This document shows, one piece after another, positions 22,667 to 31,195 of a stretch of 64,000 nt of DNA. Made by a program: the position numbers and the translations under genes. The first letter of the stretch is position 1. Every line of letters starts with the position of its first letter. Under the pieces are notes generated by a model. The model was given only the letters and a program-made list of their open reading frames with translations, was not told the origin of the DNA and did not search any database. Source of the stretch: an uncultured Prevotella sp. (GTDB taxonomy: Bacteria; Bacteroidota; Bacteroidia; Bacteroidales; Bacteroidaceae); assembly GCA_937922435.1 (NCBI GenBank), contig CAKZVT010000047.1, positions 8,938-72,937 on the forward strand, read 5' to 3'.

Positions 22667-24019
22667 TGCCTGCATCTGCCTCTTGAATTTCCTCATGTAC
22701 TTCGCCATCATGTAGAATGCCACAATGGCCGCTACGGCGTCGGATATTGGCATCGCCGTCCATACGCCGTCCACATTCATGATAGGTGGAAGTATTACGA
22801 GCAGCGGCAGCAGGAACAGCATCTGGCGCGATAGCGACAGGAAAATGCTGATTTTGGCCTTGCCGATGCACTGGAAGAAGTTGGTTATTACCATCTGGCA
22901 ACCCACTATTGGGAAGGCCAGCATGTGTATCCTTATACCCTCAATGGCTAAGTCTATGAGGTGCTTGTCTGTCGTGAAGAGGCGTGCGCACTGGTAAGGG
23001 AAGAACTCGGCGATGACGAAGCCCGTAGTCGTTATTGCCGTGGCGGTGAGCATTGCGATTTTCAACACGCGCATCAGGCGGTCGAACCGCTGCGCGCCGT
23101 AGTTGTAACCGGCTATTGGGAGCATTCCCTGGTTTAGTCCGATTGTCACCATCACGAAGATGAACGACACCTTGCTGGCTATGCCGTATGCGCCTACGGC
23201 CATGTCGCCGCCGTAGTGTGACAGTCCGGCGTTGATGAATATTACCACCACGCAGGCGCACACGTTCATCGCGAAGGGCGACATGCCTATGCTCGTGATG
23301 TTTTTCACGATGTCGCTTTTCAGCTTGTATATGCCCCGCTGGAAGTGTAAGATTTCCTCCTGGTTGCTGAACAGCTTGATTTGCCACAGCAGTGCTACGA
23401 GCTGCGACAGGATGGTTGCCAGCGCGGCGCCCTGTATTCCCATGCCCATAGGCCAGATGAAGATGGGCGCAAGCACAATGTTGAGTATGACGGTTAGTAT
23501 TGTCGCCGCCATTGCCTGCTTGGGTTTGCTGGCCGCGCGGAGCACGGCGTTCATGCCGAGGAACGTCTGCGACACTACGTTGCCTGCCAGGATTACCAGC
23601 ATGTAGTCGCGTGCGTAAGGTATGGTGTTCTCGCTCGCGCCGAAGAAATAGAGTATGGGGTCGAGGAAAAGCAGTGTGACGATGCCGAAGGCTACGCCCA
23701 CCACCAAGTTGAGCGTGAAGCTGTTGCCGAATATGTGTTCGGCCATCTTGTAGTCTTTCTGCCCCAATTTCACCGAGATGCACGTCGAAGAGCCGATGCC
23801 GACGGCGGCTCCGAAGGCCGCCGATAGGTTCATCAGGGGGAACGTTATAGCCAAGCCGGATATTGCCAGTGCGCCGACGCCTTGGCCGATGAAGATGCTG
23901 TCAATCATGTTGTACAGCGAGGAGGCCGTCATCGCTATGATGGCCGGCAAGGCGTATTGGGCCAGCAGCTTGCCTACCGGCTTCGTCCCAAGTTCAAGTG
24001 TTGCCTGTTTGTTATCCAT
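22610..24019 (-). CDS. MATE family multidrug/Na+ exporter
   Basis: About 469 residues with 12 predicted membrane helices in two homologous halves, the MATE pattern. Typical segments are LLAQYALPAIIAMTASSLYNMIDSIF in the first helix region, GQGVGALAISGLAITFPLM, and AYGIASKVSFIFVMVTIGLNQGMLPI at the start of the second half. It exports cationic compounds in exchange for Na+ or H+; the substrate is unknown. I start at ATG 24017-24019 (MDNKQATLELG), just after the TATCTTTG promoter. The last 18 residues (IPTPTIPKGGSLDSQSNI) are encoded by the GC-rich arm E4 and its spacer; the ancestral end was probably near FKRQMQA. Confidence 0.9.
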   Translation of the reverse strand: MDNKQATLELGTKPVGKLLAQYALPAIIAMTASSLYNMIDSIFIGQGVGALAISGLAITFPLMNLSAAFGAAVGIGSSTCISVKLGQKDYKMAEHIFGNSFTLNLVVGVAFGIVTLLFLDPILYFFGASENTIPYARDYMLVILAGNVVSQTFLGMNAVLRAASKPKQAMAATILTVILNIVLAPIFIWPMGMGIQGAALATILSQLVALLWQIKLFSNQEEILHFQRGIYKLKSDIVKNITSIGMSPFAMNVCACVVVIFINAGLSHYGGDMAVGAYGIASKVSFIFVMVTIGLNQGMLPIAGYNYGAQRFDRLMRVLKIAMLTATAITTTGFVIAEFFPYQCARLFTTDKHLIDLAIEGIRIHMLAFPIVGCQMVITNFFQCIGKAKISIFLSLSRQMLFLLPLLVILPPIMNVDGVWTAMPISDAVAAIVAFYMMAKYMRKFKRQMQAIPTPTIPKGGSLDSQSNI

Positions 24020-24041
24020 AAAAATCATTCTTTATCGGGTG

Positions 24042-24049
24042 CAAAGATA
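24042..24049 (-). promoter_or_regulatory. -7 box for the MATE gene
   Basis: Minus-strand TATCTTTG about 23 bases upstream of ATG 24017-24019, favouring that start over the one nine bases further upstream. Confidence 0.65.
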
Positions 24050-24216
24050 GTGCAAACCGAGCGGATTGCAAAATAAAAGGAAGTGAAACGGACTTTTATT
24101 TTCATTCCTGAGGTGCAGCCTATATTATCAAAAGTTACTGCAAAAAGTTGATACGGTGAAGTGAAAAGCTGAAAAAACATTGTAACCGGCGTTCTTGTAT
24201 TCTTCAATGTTTTTTT

Positions 24217-24326
24217 AATTGACGGCGAATTGCATTGCAAAAGGCCGTCAATTGCAACGTAAAAGGCCGTCTTTTGCAGGCTAAAAGACGGCCTTTTGTA
24301 AAGTTGTTGATTGTCAGGAGGTTACG
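24217..24326. repeat. 22-bp-period repeat, copy 5 (four units)
   Basis: Units start at 24217, 24239, 24261 and 24283. The hairpin 24261-24297 is near-perfect (AAAAGGCCGTCTTTTGC against GCTAAAAGACGGCC). The flank TTGATTGTCAGGAGGTTACG follows. Unit 0 begins AATTGACGGC exactly as in copy 2. It lies between the MATE start and the end of the lipoprotein gene. Confidence 0.88.
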
Positions 24327-24409
24327 AGGTTCGCACCGATGCCGGTGCGTATGGCCGCCGGCCGTGCTTTAGATGTGCGCCGTGCGTAGTGCCGGTGGCG
24401 GCTTGCAAA

Positions 24410-24443
24410 CGAAAAAGGTGCGCCCGTTATCGGGCGCACCTTT
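24410..24443 (-). terminator. Terminator downstream of the lipoprotein gene
   Basis: The stem AAAGGTGCGCCCG / CGGGCGCACCTTT (13 bp, 4-base loop) is followed on the minus strand by TTTTTCG. It lies 35 bases past the lipoprotein stop. Confidence 0.85.
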
Positions 24444-24477
24444 GGTTGCATATATGCCGCTTTGCGGCTCAATGTCG

Positions 24478-25443
24478 TCACTTGCGGTTGCGCTTCGGCA
24501 TGAAAAAGTCGCGCACGCACAGCTTTTTCTTGCCTGCCTGCATTGCCTTTGCCATCTTTGCGGCTGGCGTAGCCTCGTCGTCGCCTGATGAATATGCCGA
24601 GTACGAGTAGTTGTAAGTGTCGTATCCAAACCTCTCCCAGTCGATGGTGCCGTCGGGGTTCAGGCCGTATTCCACGTCTGACGTGTACTTCGACCCGCTG
24701 TCATCGTCGGCGCTGTATTTGCATGTTACAGCTTCGGGCAGGTGTGCCGGGCCTTTGCCGAACATCCCGACGGCTGCGAGCATGTAACTGTCGTCGCCGA
24801 ACAGGTCGCTCAAGGCCATCGGATACTGCCTCGTCTTGTTGTCGAGCGTCCCGTCGTAGGCCAGGGTGTATTCTTCCTTTTCCCAGCTGGTGTAGCCGCC
24901 TGCTTTTTCTTCATACTTCCATGTGGCGGATACGAGGTCGCCTCCGCTCCACTTGCAGGTTGTCTTGCTCGTGCCTGAGAATGAGCCTTTTTCGCCGTCG
25001 TACGAGTATTTTCCTTTTGATGTTGCGGTCACCGACGTCAGGTTGCCGTCGCCGTTGTATTTGAATGTCGTTGTTCCGCTGCCGCTTTCATACTCGTATT
25101 CGTCCTCGTAGCTCCACGAACCAGACATCTTTGTGATGTAGCCGTTGCCGTTGAAAGTGATTTTCATCTCCTGCTCGCCGTCGTCCATGGTGATTATGCC
25201 TTTGGAGTAGTCGATTTCCAACAAGTCATAGTAAGATGTCGACACCTTCGTGCAGCGTCCCTTCTCGTCGTATTGGTACATGTAGCTGCCTACCTGCGTG
25301 GGCAGTTTGCCTGCGTAAGTTGCCGTAGGGCCTTGGGGTGTCGAGCCACCTTCGTCGTCGTCGCCGCACGATGTGAATGTTACCGAGCACAATGCCATTG
25401 CAAGGCACGGTACGAGATACTTCCAACTTCTCTTGTTCATCAT
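24478..25443 (-). CDS. Predicted surface lipoprotein, DUF4595-like
   Basis: A 321-residue lipoprotein. The signal peptide ends in the lipobox FTSCGDDD, and the acidic residues after the Cys are typical of lipoproteins exported to the Bacteroidota surface. The body has recurring beta-strand blocks (YMYQYDEKGRCTKVS, TITFNGNGYITKMSGS-like, FKYNGDGNLTSVTATS) of the kind seen in DUF4595/RHS-like meander domains. Function unknown. The C-terminus is odd: after DDEATPAAK it turns basic (MQAGKKKLCVRDFFMPKRNRK), perhaps a recent extension. A promoter-like box lies at 25644-25651, giving a leader of about 200 bases. Confidence 0.75.
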   Translation of the reverse strand: MMNKRSWKYLVPCLAMALCSVTFTSCGDDDEGGSTPQGPTATYAGKLPTQVGSYMYQYDEKGRCTKVSTSYYDLLEIDYSKGIITMDDGEQEMKITFNGNGYITKMSGSWSYEDEYEYESGSGTTTFKYNGDGNLTSVTATSKGKYSYDGEKGSFSGTSKTTCKWSGGDLVSATWKYEEKAGGYTSWEKEEYTLAYDGTLDNKTRQYPMALSDLFGDDSYMLAAVGMFGKGPAHLPEAVTCKYSADDDSGSKYTSDVEYGLNPDGTIDWERFGYDTYNYSYSAYSSGDDEATPAAKMAKAMQAGKKKLCVRDFFMPKRNRK

Positions 25444-25798
25444 TGTAATGTTTTTTGTTTTGCGCCTGCGTAGGTCGCAGGCAGGTTGTTAGACAATCAA
25501 CGGGGCTTATCTTGTTTTATGTTTTTAACATCTTCCAAGACTGCCCCTTTCCGCCTCGGAAGGTTCTTTTATGTGTCGCAGTAATGTTTACACTGCCTGT
25601 TATAGGGCGTTTCACGGCTTTTATGCCGAGGCTGGTTTTATTGCAAATTTATGATTTTTAGATTTATTTTCTTTGCTTATTGAATATTATTTAACACAAA
25701 ACGCGTGGTTTTAACACGGCCCGTAAACGCTTGGTTTACACCTTTTGTGAAAACCGTGGGCGGTTGCATGTTGTGTATCTTGAAACAAACTGTTTGGT
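25444..25798. other. AT-rich leader region of the lipoprotein gene
   Basis: This holds a minus-strand TAAATTTG box (25644-25651) and a compact GCCTGCG / CGCAGGC stem near 25467-25485 in the predicted leader. I see no credible coding frame; short open frames here have no codon or motif support. Confidence 0.4.
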
Positions 25799-25910
25799 AA
25801 AAGGTGGCCTTTCGCCTTGCAAAAGGCCATCAATTGCAACGTAAAAGGCCGCCTTTTAGCGTCTAAAAGGCGGCCTTTTGCATGGCGTTTTGTAAAGTGT
25901 TGGTTGACAA
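25799..25910. repeat. 22-bp-period repeat, copy 6 (four units)
   Basis: Units start at 25799, 25821, 25843 and 25865. The hairpin 25843-25879 uses GCC/GGC where copies 2, 3 and 5 use GTC/GAC, so both arms have changed together. TTGGTTGACAATGGG follows as the flanking box. Confidence 0.88.
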
Positions 25911-26025
25911 TGGGTTGGCTGTGGCTTGTAGCTTGGCATTATTTTGTTTATTGGCCTGATGTGACTTATTGGCCTGATAAGGCCGATAAGCCGCTGCTGA
26001 TACGTCTTTTTACAAAAGCAAAAGC

Positions 26026-26109
26026 TAATCAAGCCCCCTCCCTTCGGGAGGGTTGGGGTGGGTGTCAGGGATTATTGGGGCGTGTATTATGGATTGTTGG
26101 GGTGGGTGT
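26026..26109. repeat. Right arm of a GC-rich element (E5) without a left arm
   Basis: TAATCAAGCCCCCTCCCTTC then GGGAGGGTTGGGGTGGGTGT at 26026-26064, plus a second GTTGGGGTGGGTGTTT at 26094-26109 that ends exactly at the porE stop codon. No left arm is found upstream; words of the TTATTGGCCTGAT type occupy 25940-26000 instead. Confidence 0.75.
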
Positions 26110-28176
26110 TTACTCCAGGTCGAAGTAGAAACCGTCGTCGCCGCCGTTTCCGCTTTCAGTCTTTTGCGGTTGCGGAGGATTCTTCAGGTTGCCCTTTTCG
26201 TCGTACATGCCGTATGTAATGCGCAGCACTATGAACTCCGTGCGGCGGTTCAGCTGGTTGCATATTTCCTGTTTCTCGGGGTCGAGCTTCTTAATGAAGT
26301 CCTCGGTCAGCACGTCTCCCTCTTTCAGCCACGGGTATTTCTCGGTCAGCTTCTTGCGTATGGTCTTCGGTTTCTCCTTTCCGTAGCCTACCGGCGACAG
26401 CCTGTCACGGGCTATGCCGTGCTCCGTCAGGTAGTTGACCACGGCTTCCGCCCTGCGTTGCGACAGCGTCTTGTTATACTCCGCGCTGCCTTTGTAGTCG
26501 CAGTGCGCGCTCAGTTCGATGGTTACGTTGGGGTTCTCGTTGAGCAGTTTCACGAGTTCGTCGAGCGCGGCGGTCGATTCCGGGCGCAGCGAATACTTGT
26601 CGAAGTCGTAGAAGATGTTGTCTATGAGCACCGGAACGCGTATTGACGCCAAGGGAAATTGCAGCACGTATTCCTTCGACTCCTGCACAGGCTCTACGCG
26701 AAGTTCCTCCTTGTGGTTGAGGAAACCTTTGCATGTGGCCAGCATGATGTAGTCAACGCCGGGCTGTATAACTTGCGTGAACGAGCCGTCCATCTTGACG
26801 CTTAGCTTCAGGTTGGTGCCGTCGCTGCCCACCATGTACACCAAGGCTTCGGGCAGTTCGTAGCCTTCCATCTCGTAGACCCAGCCCTTTACGGTCTGTA
26901 TTATCTCGGGTTTCTCGAAGCTGTAGATGTGGTCGTAGCCGCGTGCGTCGCCACGGTTGGAGGAGAAGAAGCCGCGGTTGTGAGGTCCTTCAAACGTCAT
27001 TCCGAAGTCGTCTCCCTGCGAGTTGAGCGGATAGCCGGGGTGTTCCAGCTTGACGCGTCCCGTCTTCGGGTTGGCCTTGGCTATGTATATGTCAAGTCCG
27101 CCAAGACCTTTGTGCCCGTCGGAGGAGAAGTACAGGTCGCCGTTCGGGCGGAACGTGGGAAACATCTCGTCGCCTTCCGTGTTGATAGGCTCGCCCAGAT
27201 TCTCCACGCCTCCAAGCCCTGCGGAGGTCAGGCGGACGCGCCAGATGTCGAGACCGCCCTTGCCTCCGGGCATGTCTGACGTGAAGTAGAGCCACTGCCC
27301 GTCGGGCGATATTGCCGGATGGGCGTAGCTCGACAGCGTGTCGCGCGTCAGTTCGAGCGGTTTTGGCTTGCCCCACGCGGCATCGGCGCGGCTCGACGTT
27401 ACGATTGTTGCAAACCGCGGATAGCTCGGGTCGGTGACACATTGCGTGAGATACATTTCCCTTTGGTCGGGCGTAAAGCAGCATGCACCCTCGTCGTATT
27501 CCGAGTTCAGGCCGCTCTCGATGGTCTCCGGGCGTTGCCATTTGCCCTTTTCGTCCTTCTGCGAGTAGAATATGTCGCCGTTCTTCGTGCCCGTTATGCC
27601 GCTAAGTTCGTCTCCCTGCGCCTCGTTTCTGGTAGAAGTGAAGTAGAGCTGGTCGTACTCGTCGCCGAAGAGCATCGGCGAATAGTCGGCCCGGCGCGAG
27701 TTGAATATGTCCATCTTCTTGACAATGTATCGCGAGCCGGCTTCCTTTTCGGCCTGTGCAGTCTGTGCTGCCAGCAGGCCGGTCTTGGCAAGTTCGTTGT
27801 CGGGTAGGGTGTCGAGGACGAGCTGGTACTCCTTTGCCGCCTCCTTGTAGCTGGCTGTTGTCATGAGCAGACGCGCCAGTGCGAGGTGCGTTTCGATGCT
27901 GTCCTGCTTGTATCTTATTACGTTTCGGTATGCGGCTATGGCTTTTGCGTTGGAGTTTATGCGGTCGTAGCAGTAGGCGAGCTTGGCCGCACGCTGTCCG
28001 CGCTTGGCCCTTTCCTTGGCCGGAGTCTTGCGGTATGCCACCTTGTAGTATTCCGCCGCGTCGAAATATTCGCCTATGGCGAGGGCCTTCTCGCCTTTTT
28101 TCATGTAGTGGTCGGCACCGCACGAGGAGACGAGCAGTGCCAAGCCGCACATTATTATATATATAGATGTCTTCAC
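26110..28176 (-). CDS. porE: PorE-like type IX secretion lipoprotein (TPR, PD40 propeller, CRD, OmpA domain)
   Basis: A 688-residue lipoprotein with lipobox LLVSSCGADHY. Domain order: TPR repeats (residues about 25-150), PD40/WD40-like propeller blades (about 160-420; GDIFYSQKDEKGKWQRPE, YLYFSSDGHKGLGGLDIYIA), a carboxypeptidase-regulatory-like domain (about 430-510; TVKGWVYEMEGYELPEALVY) and an OmpA C-terminal peptidoglycan-binding domain (about 525-650; DNIFYDFDKYSLRPES, IELSAHCDYKG, QRRAEAVVNYL). This order and length match PorE of Porphyromonas gingivalis, which anchors the type IX secretion machinery to peptidoglycan. It follows topB by 27 bases. Other TPR-PD40-OmpA proteins exist, so the symbol is by architecture. 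Confidence 0.82.
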   Translation of the reverse strand: MKTSIYIIMCGLALLVSSCGADHYMKKGEKALAIGEYFDAAEYYKVAYRKTPAKERAKRGQRAAKLAYCYDRINSNAKAIAAYRNVIRYKQDSIETHLALARLLMTTASYKEAAKEYQLVLDTLPDNELAKTGLLAAQTAQAEKEAGSRYIVKKMDIFNSRRADYSPMLFGDEYDQLYFTSTRNEAQGDELSGITGTKNGDIFYSQKDEKGKWQRPETIESGLNSEYDEGACCFTPDQREMYLTQCVTDPSYPRFATIVTSSRADAAWGKPKPLELTRDTLSSYAHPAISPDGQWLYFTSDMPGGKGGLDIWRVRLTSAGLGGVENLGEPINTEGDEMFPTFRPNGDLYFSSDGHKGLGGLDIYIAKANPKTGRVKLEHPGYPLNSQGDDFGMTFEGPHNRGFFSSNRGDARGYDHIYSFEKPEIIQTVKGWVYEMEGYELPEALVYMVGSDGTNLKLSVKMDGSFTQVIQPGVDYIMLATCKGFLNHKEELRVEPVQESKEYVLQFPLASIRVPVLIDNIFYDFDKYSLRPESTAALDELVKLLNENPNVTIELSAHCDYKGSAEYNKTLSQRRAEAVVNYLTEHGIARDRLSPVGYGKEKPKTIRKKLTEKYPWLKEGDVLTEDFIKKLDPEKQEICNQLNRRTEFIVLRITYGMYDEKGNLKNPPQPQKTESGNGGDDGFYFDLE

Positions 28177-28203
28177 GTCTATAATAACTTGAAATCCCGT
28201 TTT

Positions 28204-30249
28204 TTATTGCTTGAACGGCAGGCGGAATGTACAGCCCTCGCGCCAGCGGTCGCATCCGTAGGCCGTTTTCCCCTTAATGATGTGCCCTTTGCCGCATACG
28301 GGGCAGGCGCGGCCTATGATGGAATCGTCGGCAGGCAGCGTCTGCGCCTCCTGTTTGGGCTGGGGTTTGTCGGGTTTTGCCGTGGTTTGCGTCTTAGGAC
28401 GTGGCGTTGTGGCCTTCTTCTTGGCCTTTTTCTTCAGGTCGTCGTCGGTCGTTACGGTTATGCGGCGGTTGCTGTTGTCGGCCAGTACCTCGTTCACTAT
28501 TGCGGTGATTTGCTGCTTCAGCTCGTCGATGAACTGCCCCGCGTCGTATTTCTTGTGCTCTATGTCGCGCAGCTTCTTCTCCCAAATGCCCGTCAGTTCG
28601 CAGCTCTTTAGCAGCTCTTCCTTGATTATTCCGATGAGTTCGATGCCCGTAGGCGTAGCCACTATGCGCTTGCGTTCGCGCCTTATGTAATGTCTCTTGA
28701 ACAGGGTCTCGATGATGTTTGCCCTCGACGACGGCCTTCCGATGCCGTTCTCCTTCAAGGCGGCGCGCAGCTCTTCGTCGTCTACGAACTTTCCGGCCGT
28801 CTCCATCGCGCGGAGCAGCGTCGCCTCGGTGTAGTACGGGGGCGGAGTGGTCCACTTCTCGGTAAGTGTAGGCTTGTGGGGGCCGCTCTCTCCCTTGGTG
28901 AAGGCAGGCAGGGTGCGCTCCTCGTCCTGGCGGTTGGCGTTGTCTGTGTCGTCCTGCGGCGTGTCTTTCGCGTACAGCACGCGCCATCCCGGGTCAAGTA
29001 TTTGCTTGCCGCTGACCTTGAACTCCACGTCGTCCACGCGCCCCGTTGCAGTTGTTGTGGAGAACTTGCAGTCAGGATAAAACACGCTGATGAAGCGACG
29101 GGCTATTAGGTCGTAGACGTTTCGCTCCAGGTCGGTAAGGCTTTGGGCAGGAACGCCGGTGGGGATGATGGCGTGGTGGTCGGTCACTTTCGATGTGTCG
29201 AAGACCTTTTTGCTCTTTGGCAGGGGCTTGCCTGCCAGCGGTTGTGTGTACGCTTCATACCCACGCAGTCCACGGAGAGTGGCGGCGCACTTGGGATAGA
29301 TGTCGTCGCTAAGGTACTGCGTGTCCACACGGGGGTATGTAGTCAGCTTTTTCTCGTAAAGGGATTGTATTACGTTGAGCGTGGTTTCCGCGCTCATGGA
29401 GAACTTCTTGTTGCAGTCCACCTGAAGCGAGGTCAGGTCGTAGAGGTGGGGCGGCGCTTCCCGTCCGGCCTTCTTCTGAACGTCGGTCACGGTAAAGGGC
29501 TTTCCCTCGATTTTGGCAAACGACTGCTCGCCTTCCTCCTTGCTTGTAAACTTGCCCTTTGTGGCGGTAAACAGCGTGTCGCGGTACACCGTGGAGAGCA
29601 CCCAGTAAGGCTCGGGCTTGAAGTTGTCAATCTCCTTCTGTCTGTTCACTATGAGCGCGAGGGTGGGCGTCTGCACGCGTCCAACGGACAGCACCTGGCG
29701 GTTTTGCCCGTACTTCAGCGTGTACAGGCGTGTGGCGTTCATGCCGAGCAGCCAGTCGCCTATGGCGCGGCTAAGTCCGGCAAGGTACAAGGGCTTGTAT
29801 TCCTCCTGGTCTTTCAGCGTGTTGAACCCCTCGCGTATGGCCTCGTCGGTCATCGATGAAATCCACAGGCGCTTCACGGGGCACTTGGCTTGCGCCTTCT
29901 GCATCACCCAACGCTGTATTAGTTCGCCCTCTTGTCCGGCGTCGCCGCAGTTTATTATGCCGTCGGCGGCCTGCATAAGGCGTTCTATTACGGCAAACTG
30001 TTCGGCTACACCTTTGTCTTCTATTAGTTTTATGCCGAAGCGTTGGGGCACCATGGGCAGCGAGCCGAGCGACCACCGCTTCCACAGCGGCGTGTAGTCG
30101 TCAGGTTCTTTTAGCGTACACAGGTGGCCGAAAGTCCATGTCACCTGGTAGCCGTTGCCCTCGATGTAGCCCTTGTGTGAGGCCGTTGCGCCCAGTATGC
30201 GCGCTATGTCGCGCGCCACGCTTGGTTTCTCGGCGATGCAGACAATCAT
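28204..30249 (-). CDS. topB: DNA topoisomerase III
   Basis: A 681-residue type IA topoisomerase. The Toprim domain is at residues 1-140 (MIVCIAEKPSVARDIARILG; DAGQEGELIQRW with metal-binding acids), SVGRVQTPTLALIV is the family signature, the active-site Tyr is in LTTYPRVDTQYLSDD, and GIGRPSSRANIIE lies in the core. The C-terminus carries one four-Cys zinc ribbon (CPVCGKGHIIKGK...CDRWREGC). It relaxes negative supercoils and decatenates DNA. Chromosomal TopB of this length is normal in Bacteroidota. Its ATG touches the GC-rich element E6 upstream. Confidence 0.95.
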   Translation of the reverse strand: MIVCIAEKPSVARDIARILGATASHKGYIEGNGYQVTWTFGHLCTLKEPDDYTPLWKRWSLGSLPMVPQRFGIKLIEDKGVAEQFAVIERLMQAADGIINCGDAGQEGELIQRWVMQKAQAKCPVKRLWISSMTDEAIREGFNTLKDQEEYKPLYLAGLSRAIGDWLLGMNATRLYTLKYGQNRQVLSVGRVQTPTLALIVNRQKEIDNFKPEPYWVLSTVYRDTLFTATKGKFTSKEEGEQSFAKIEGKPFTVTDVQKKAGREAPPHLYDLTSLQVDCNKKFSMSAETTLNVIQSLYEKKLTTYPRVDTQYLSDDIYPKCAATLRGLRGYEAYTQPLAGKPLPKSKKVFDTSKVTDHHAIIPTGVPAQSLTDLERNVYDLIARRFISVFYPDCKFSTTTATGRVDDVEFKVSGKQILDPGWRVLYAKDTPQDDTDNANRQDEERTLPAFTKGESGPHKPTLTEKWTTPPPYYTEATLLRAMETAGKFVDDEELRAALKENGIGRPSSRANIIETLFKRHYIRRERKRIVATPTGIELIGIIKEELLKSCELTGIWEKKLRDIEHKKYDAGQFIDELKQQITAIVNEVLADNSNRRITVTTDDDLKKKAKKKATTPRPKTQTTAKPDKPQPKQEAQTLPADDSIIGRACPVCGKGHIIKGKTAYGCDRWREGCTFRLPFKQ

Positions 30250-30253
30250 AATC

Positions 30254-30435
30254 TGAGACCCACCCCAGCCCTCCCGAAGGGAGGGAGTTTGGTTACTTTA
30301 TGGTGGTTTTTATTTAATTGTTATAATAATATTATCTGAATTTTATCTTTTTACCCCTCTGTCTTTCGCCTATCTATGCGTATTAAAAACAGAGGCAAAT
30401 TAAGCTCCCTCCCTTAGGGAGGGTTGGTGTGGGCG
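30254..30435. repeat. Paired GC-rich arm element E6
   Basis: Left arm 30255-30288 (GACCCACCCCAGCCCTCCC), an AT-rich spacer with its own CCTCTGT/ACAGAGG stem (about 30355-30395), and right arm 30400-30435 (AGCTCCCTCCCTTAGGG then GGGTTGGTGTGGGCG). It occupies the complete gap between the topB start and the LUD stop. Confidence 0.85.
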
Positions 30436-31071
30436 TCAATACCCCAAGTCTTCGCCCACCAGCACCACCGTGTGGCGGCCTGCCGGGTGGGAGTTGCGCA
30501 TGAAGTGGATGTAGTTGCAGATGCTCTCTGGCGAGTTGCAGTTGTGGCACGTGCCGTCCACCTGGCACGGGGTCTTGATGTCGAAGCGTGCCGCGTTTAT
30601 TGGGCTGGCCGTCGAGCGTGCGCGTGCCAGGGCTGCGTTCACGTCCTGCGCCACCTTGTTAAGTCCCACAACGAGGATTACCTTCTTAGGCCCGAAGGTG
30701 ATGGCGGCCACACGGTTGCCGTTGCCGTCGATGTTAACCACAACGCCGTCCTCGCTTATTGCGTTGGCGCTCGTCAGGTAGAAGTCGGCCGAAAACGCCT
30801 CGCGGTATATGCGCTGCGCCTCGTCGCGGTCGGCGGCAAGGTCGCGGTCGAGCAGCCGCAGGTTGCGCTTGTGCAGTGCTTCGGTAAGCCCCATGTCGCG
30901 TATGGTCATCGAGCCGCCCCATGACACTGTGCTGCCGTCGGGTATCATTGCCGACACTCGCTCCACGGCTTCGGCCGCCGTGGGGCAGTATATGGCCTCG
31001 AAGTTGCGCCTTTTCAGGTTTTTGAGCATCTTCTCCGCAAGCCTTTGGTTGCGTATTTCCTTTGGAGTCAT
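30436..31071 (-). CDS. LUD domain protein (LutC/DUF162-like)
   Basis: A 211-residue protein of the LUD (lactate utilisation) family. Signatures include YCPTAAEAVERVSAMIPDGS, VSWGGSMTIRDMGL, DFYLTSANAISEDG, VVNIDGNGNRVAAITFGP and KVILVVGLNKV. A C-terminal set of cysteines (TPCQVDGTCHNCNSPESIC) suggests an Fe-S or metal site. I start at ATG 31069-31071 (MTPKEIRNQRL), because the longer frame begins upstream of the TAACTTTG promoter at 31110-31117. No lutA or lutB is nearby, so the link to lactate oxidation is not supported by context. Confidence 0.82.
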   Translation of the reverse strand: MTPKEIRNQRLAEKMLKNLKRRNFEAIYCPTAAEAVERVSAMIPDGSTVSWGGSMTIRDMGLTEALHKRNLRLLDRDLAADRDEAQRIYREAFSADFYLTSANAISEDGVVVNIDGNGNRVAAITFGPKKVILVVGLNKVAQDVNAALARARSTASPINAARFDIKTPCQVDGTCHNCNSPESICNYIHFMRNSHPAGRHTVVLVGEDLGY

Positions 31072-31109
31072 AATGTGTTTTGTATTTGTTTTCTTGACTA
31101 ATATGAGTG

Positions 31110-31117
31110 CAAAGTTA
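31110..31117 (-). promoter_or_regulatory. -7 box for the LUD gene
   Basis: Minus-strand TAACTTTG, about 40 bases upstream of the chosen ATG. Confidence 0.6.
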
Positions 31118-31195
31118 CTTATTTTTTCGCCATTTCGAGTGTGTTGCGTGATAAATGTAGCCATGTTTAACGTTACCGTGTTTTGCGAAAGGGGG

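Noticed and set aside
25450..25640. Riboswitch in the lipoprotein leader
   Set aside because: Only one simple GC stem is visible; no pattern of a known riboswitch class could be made out.
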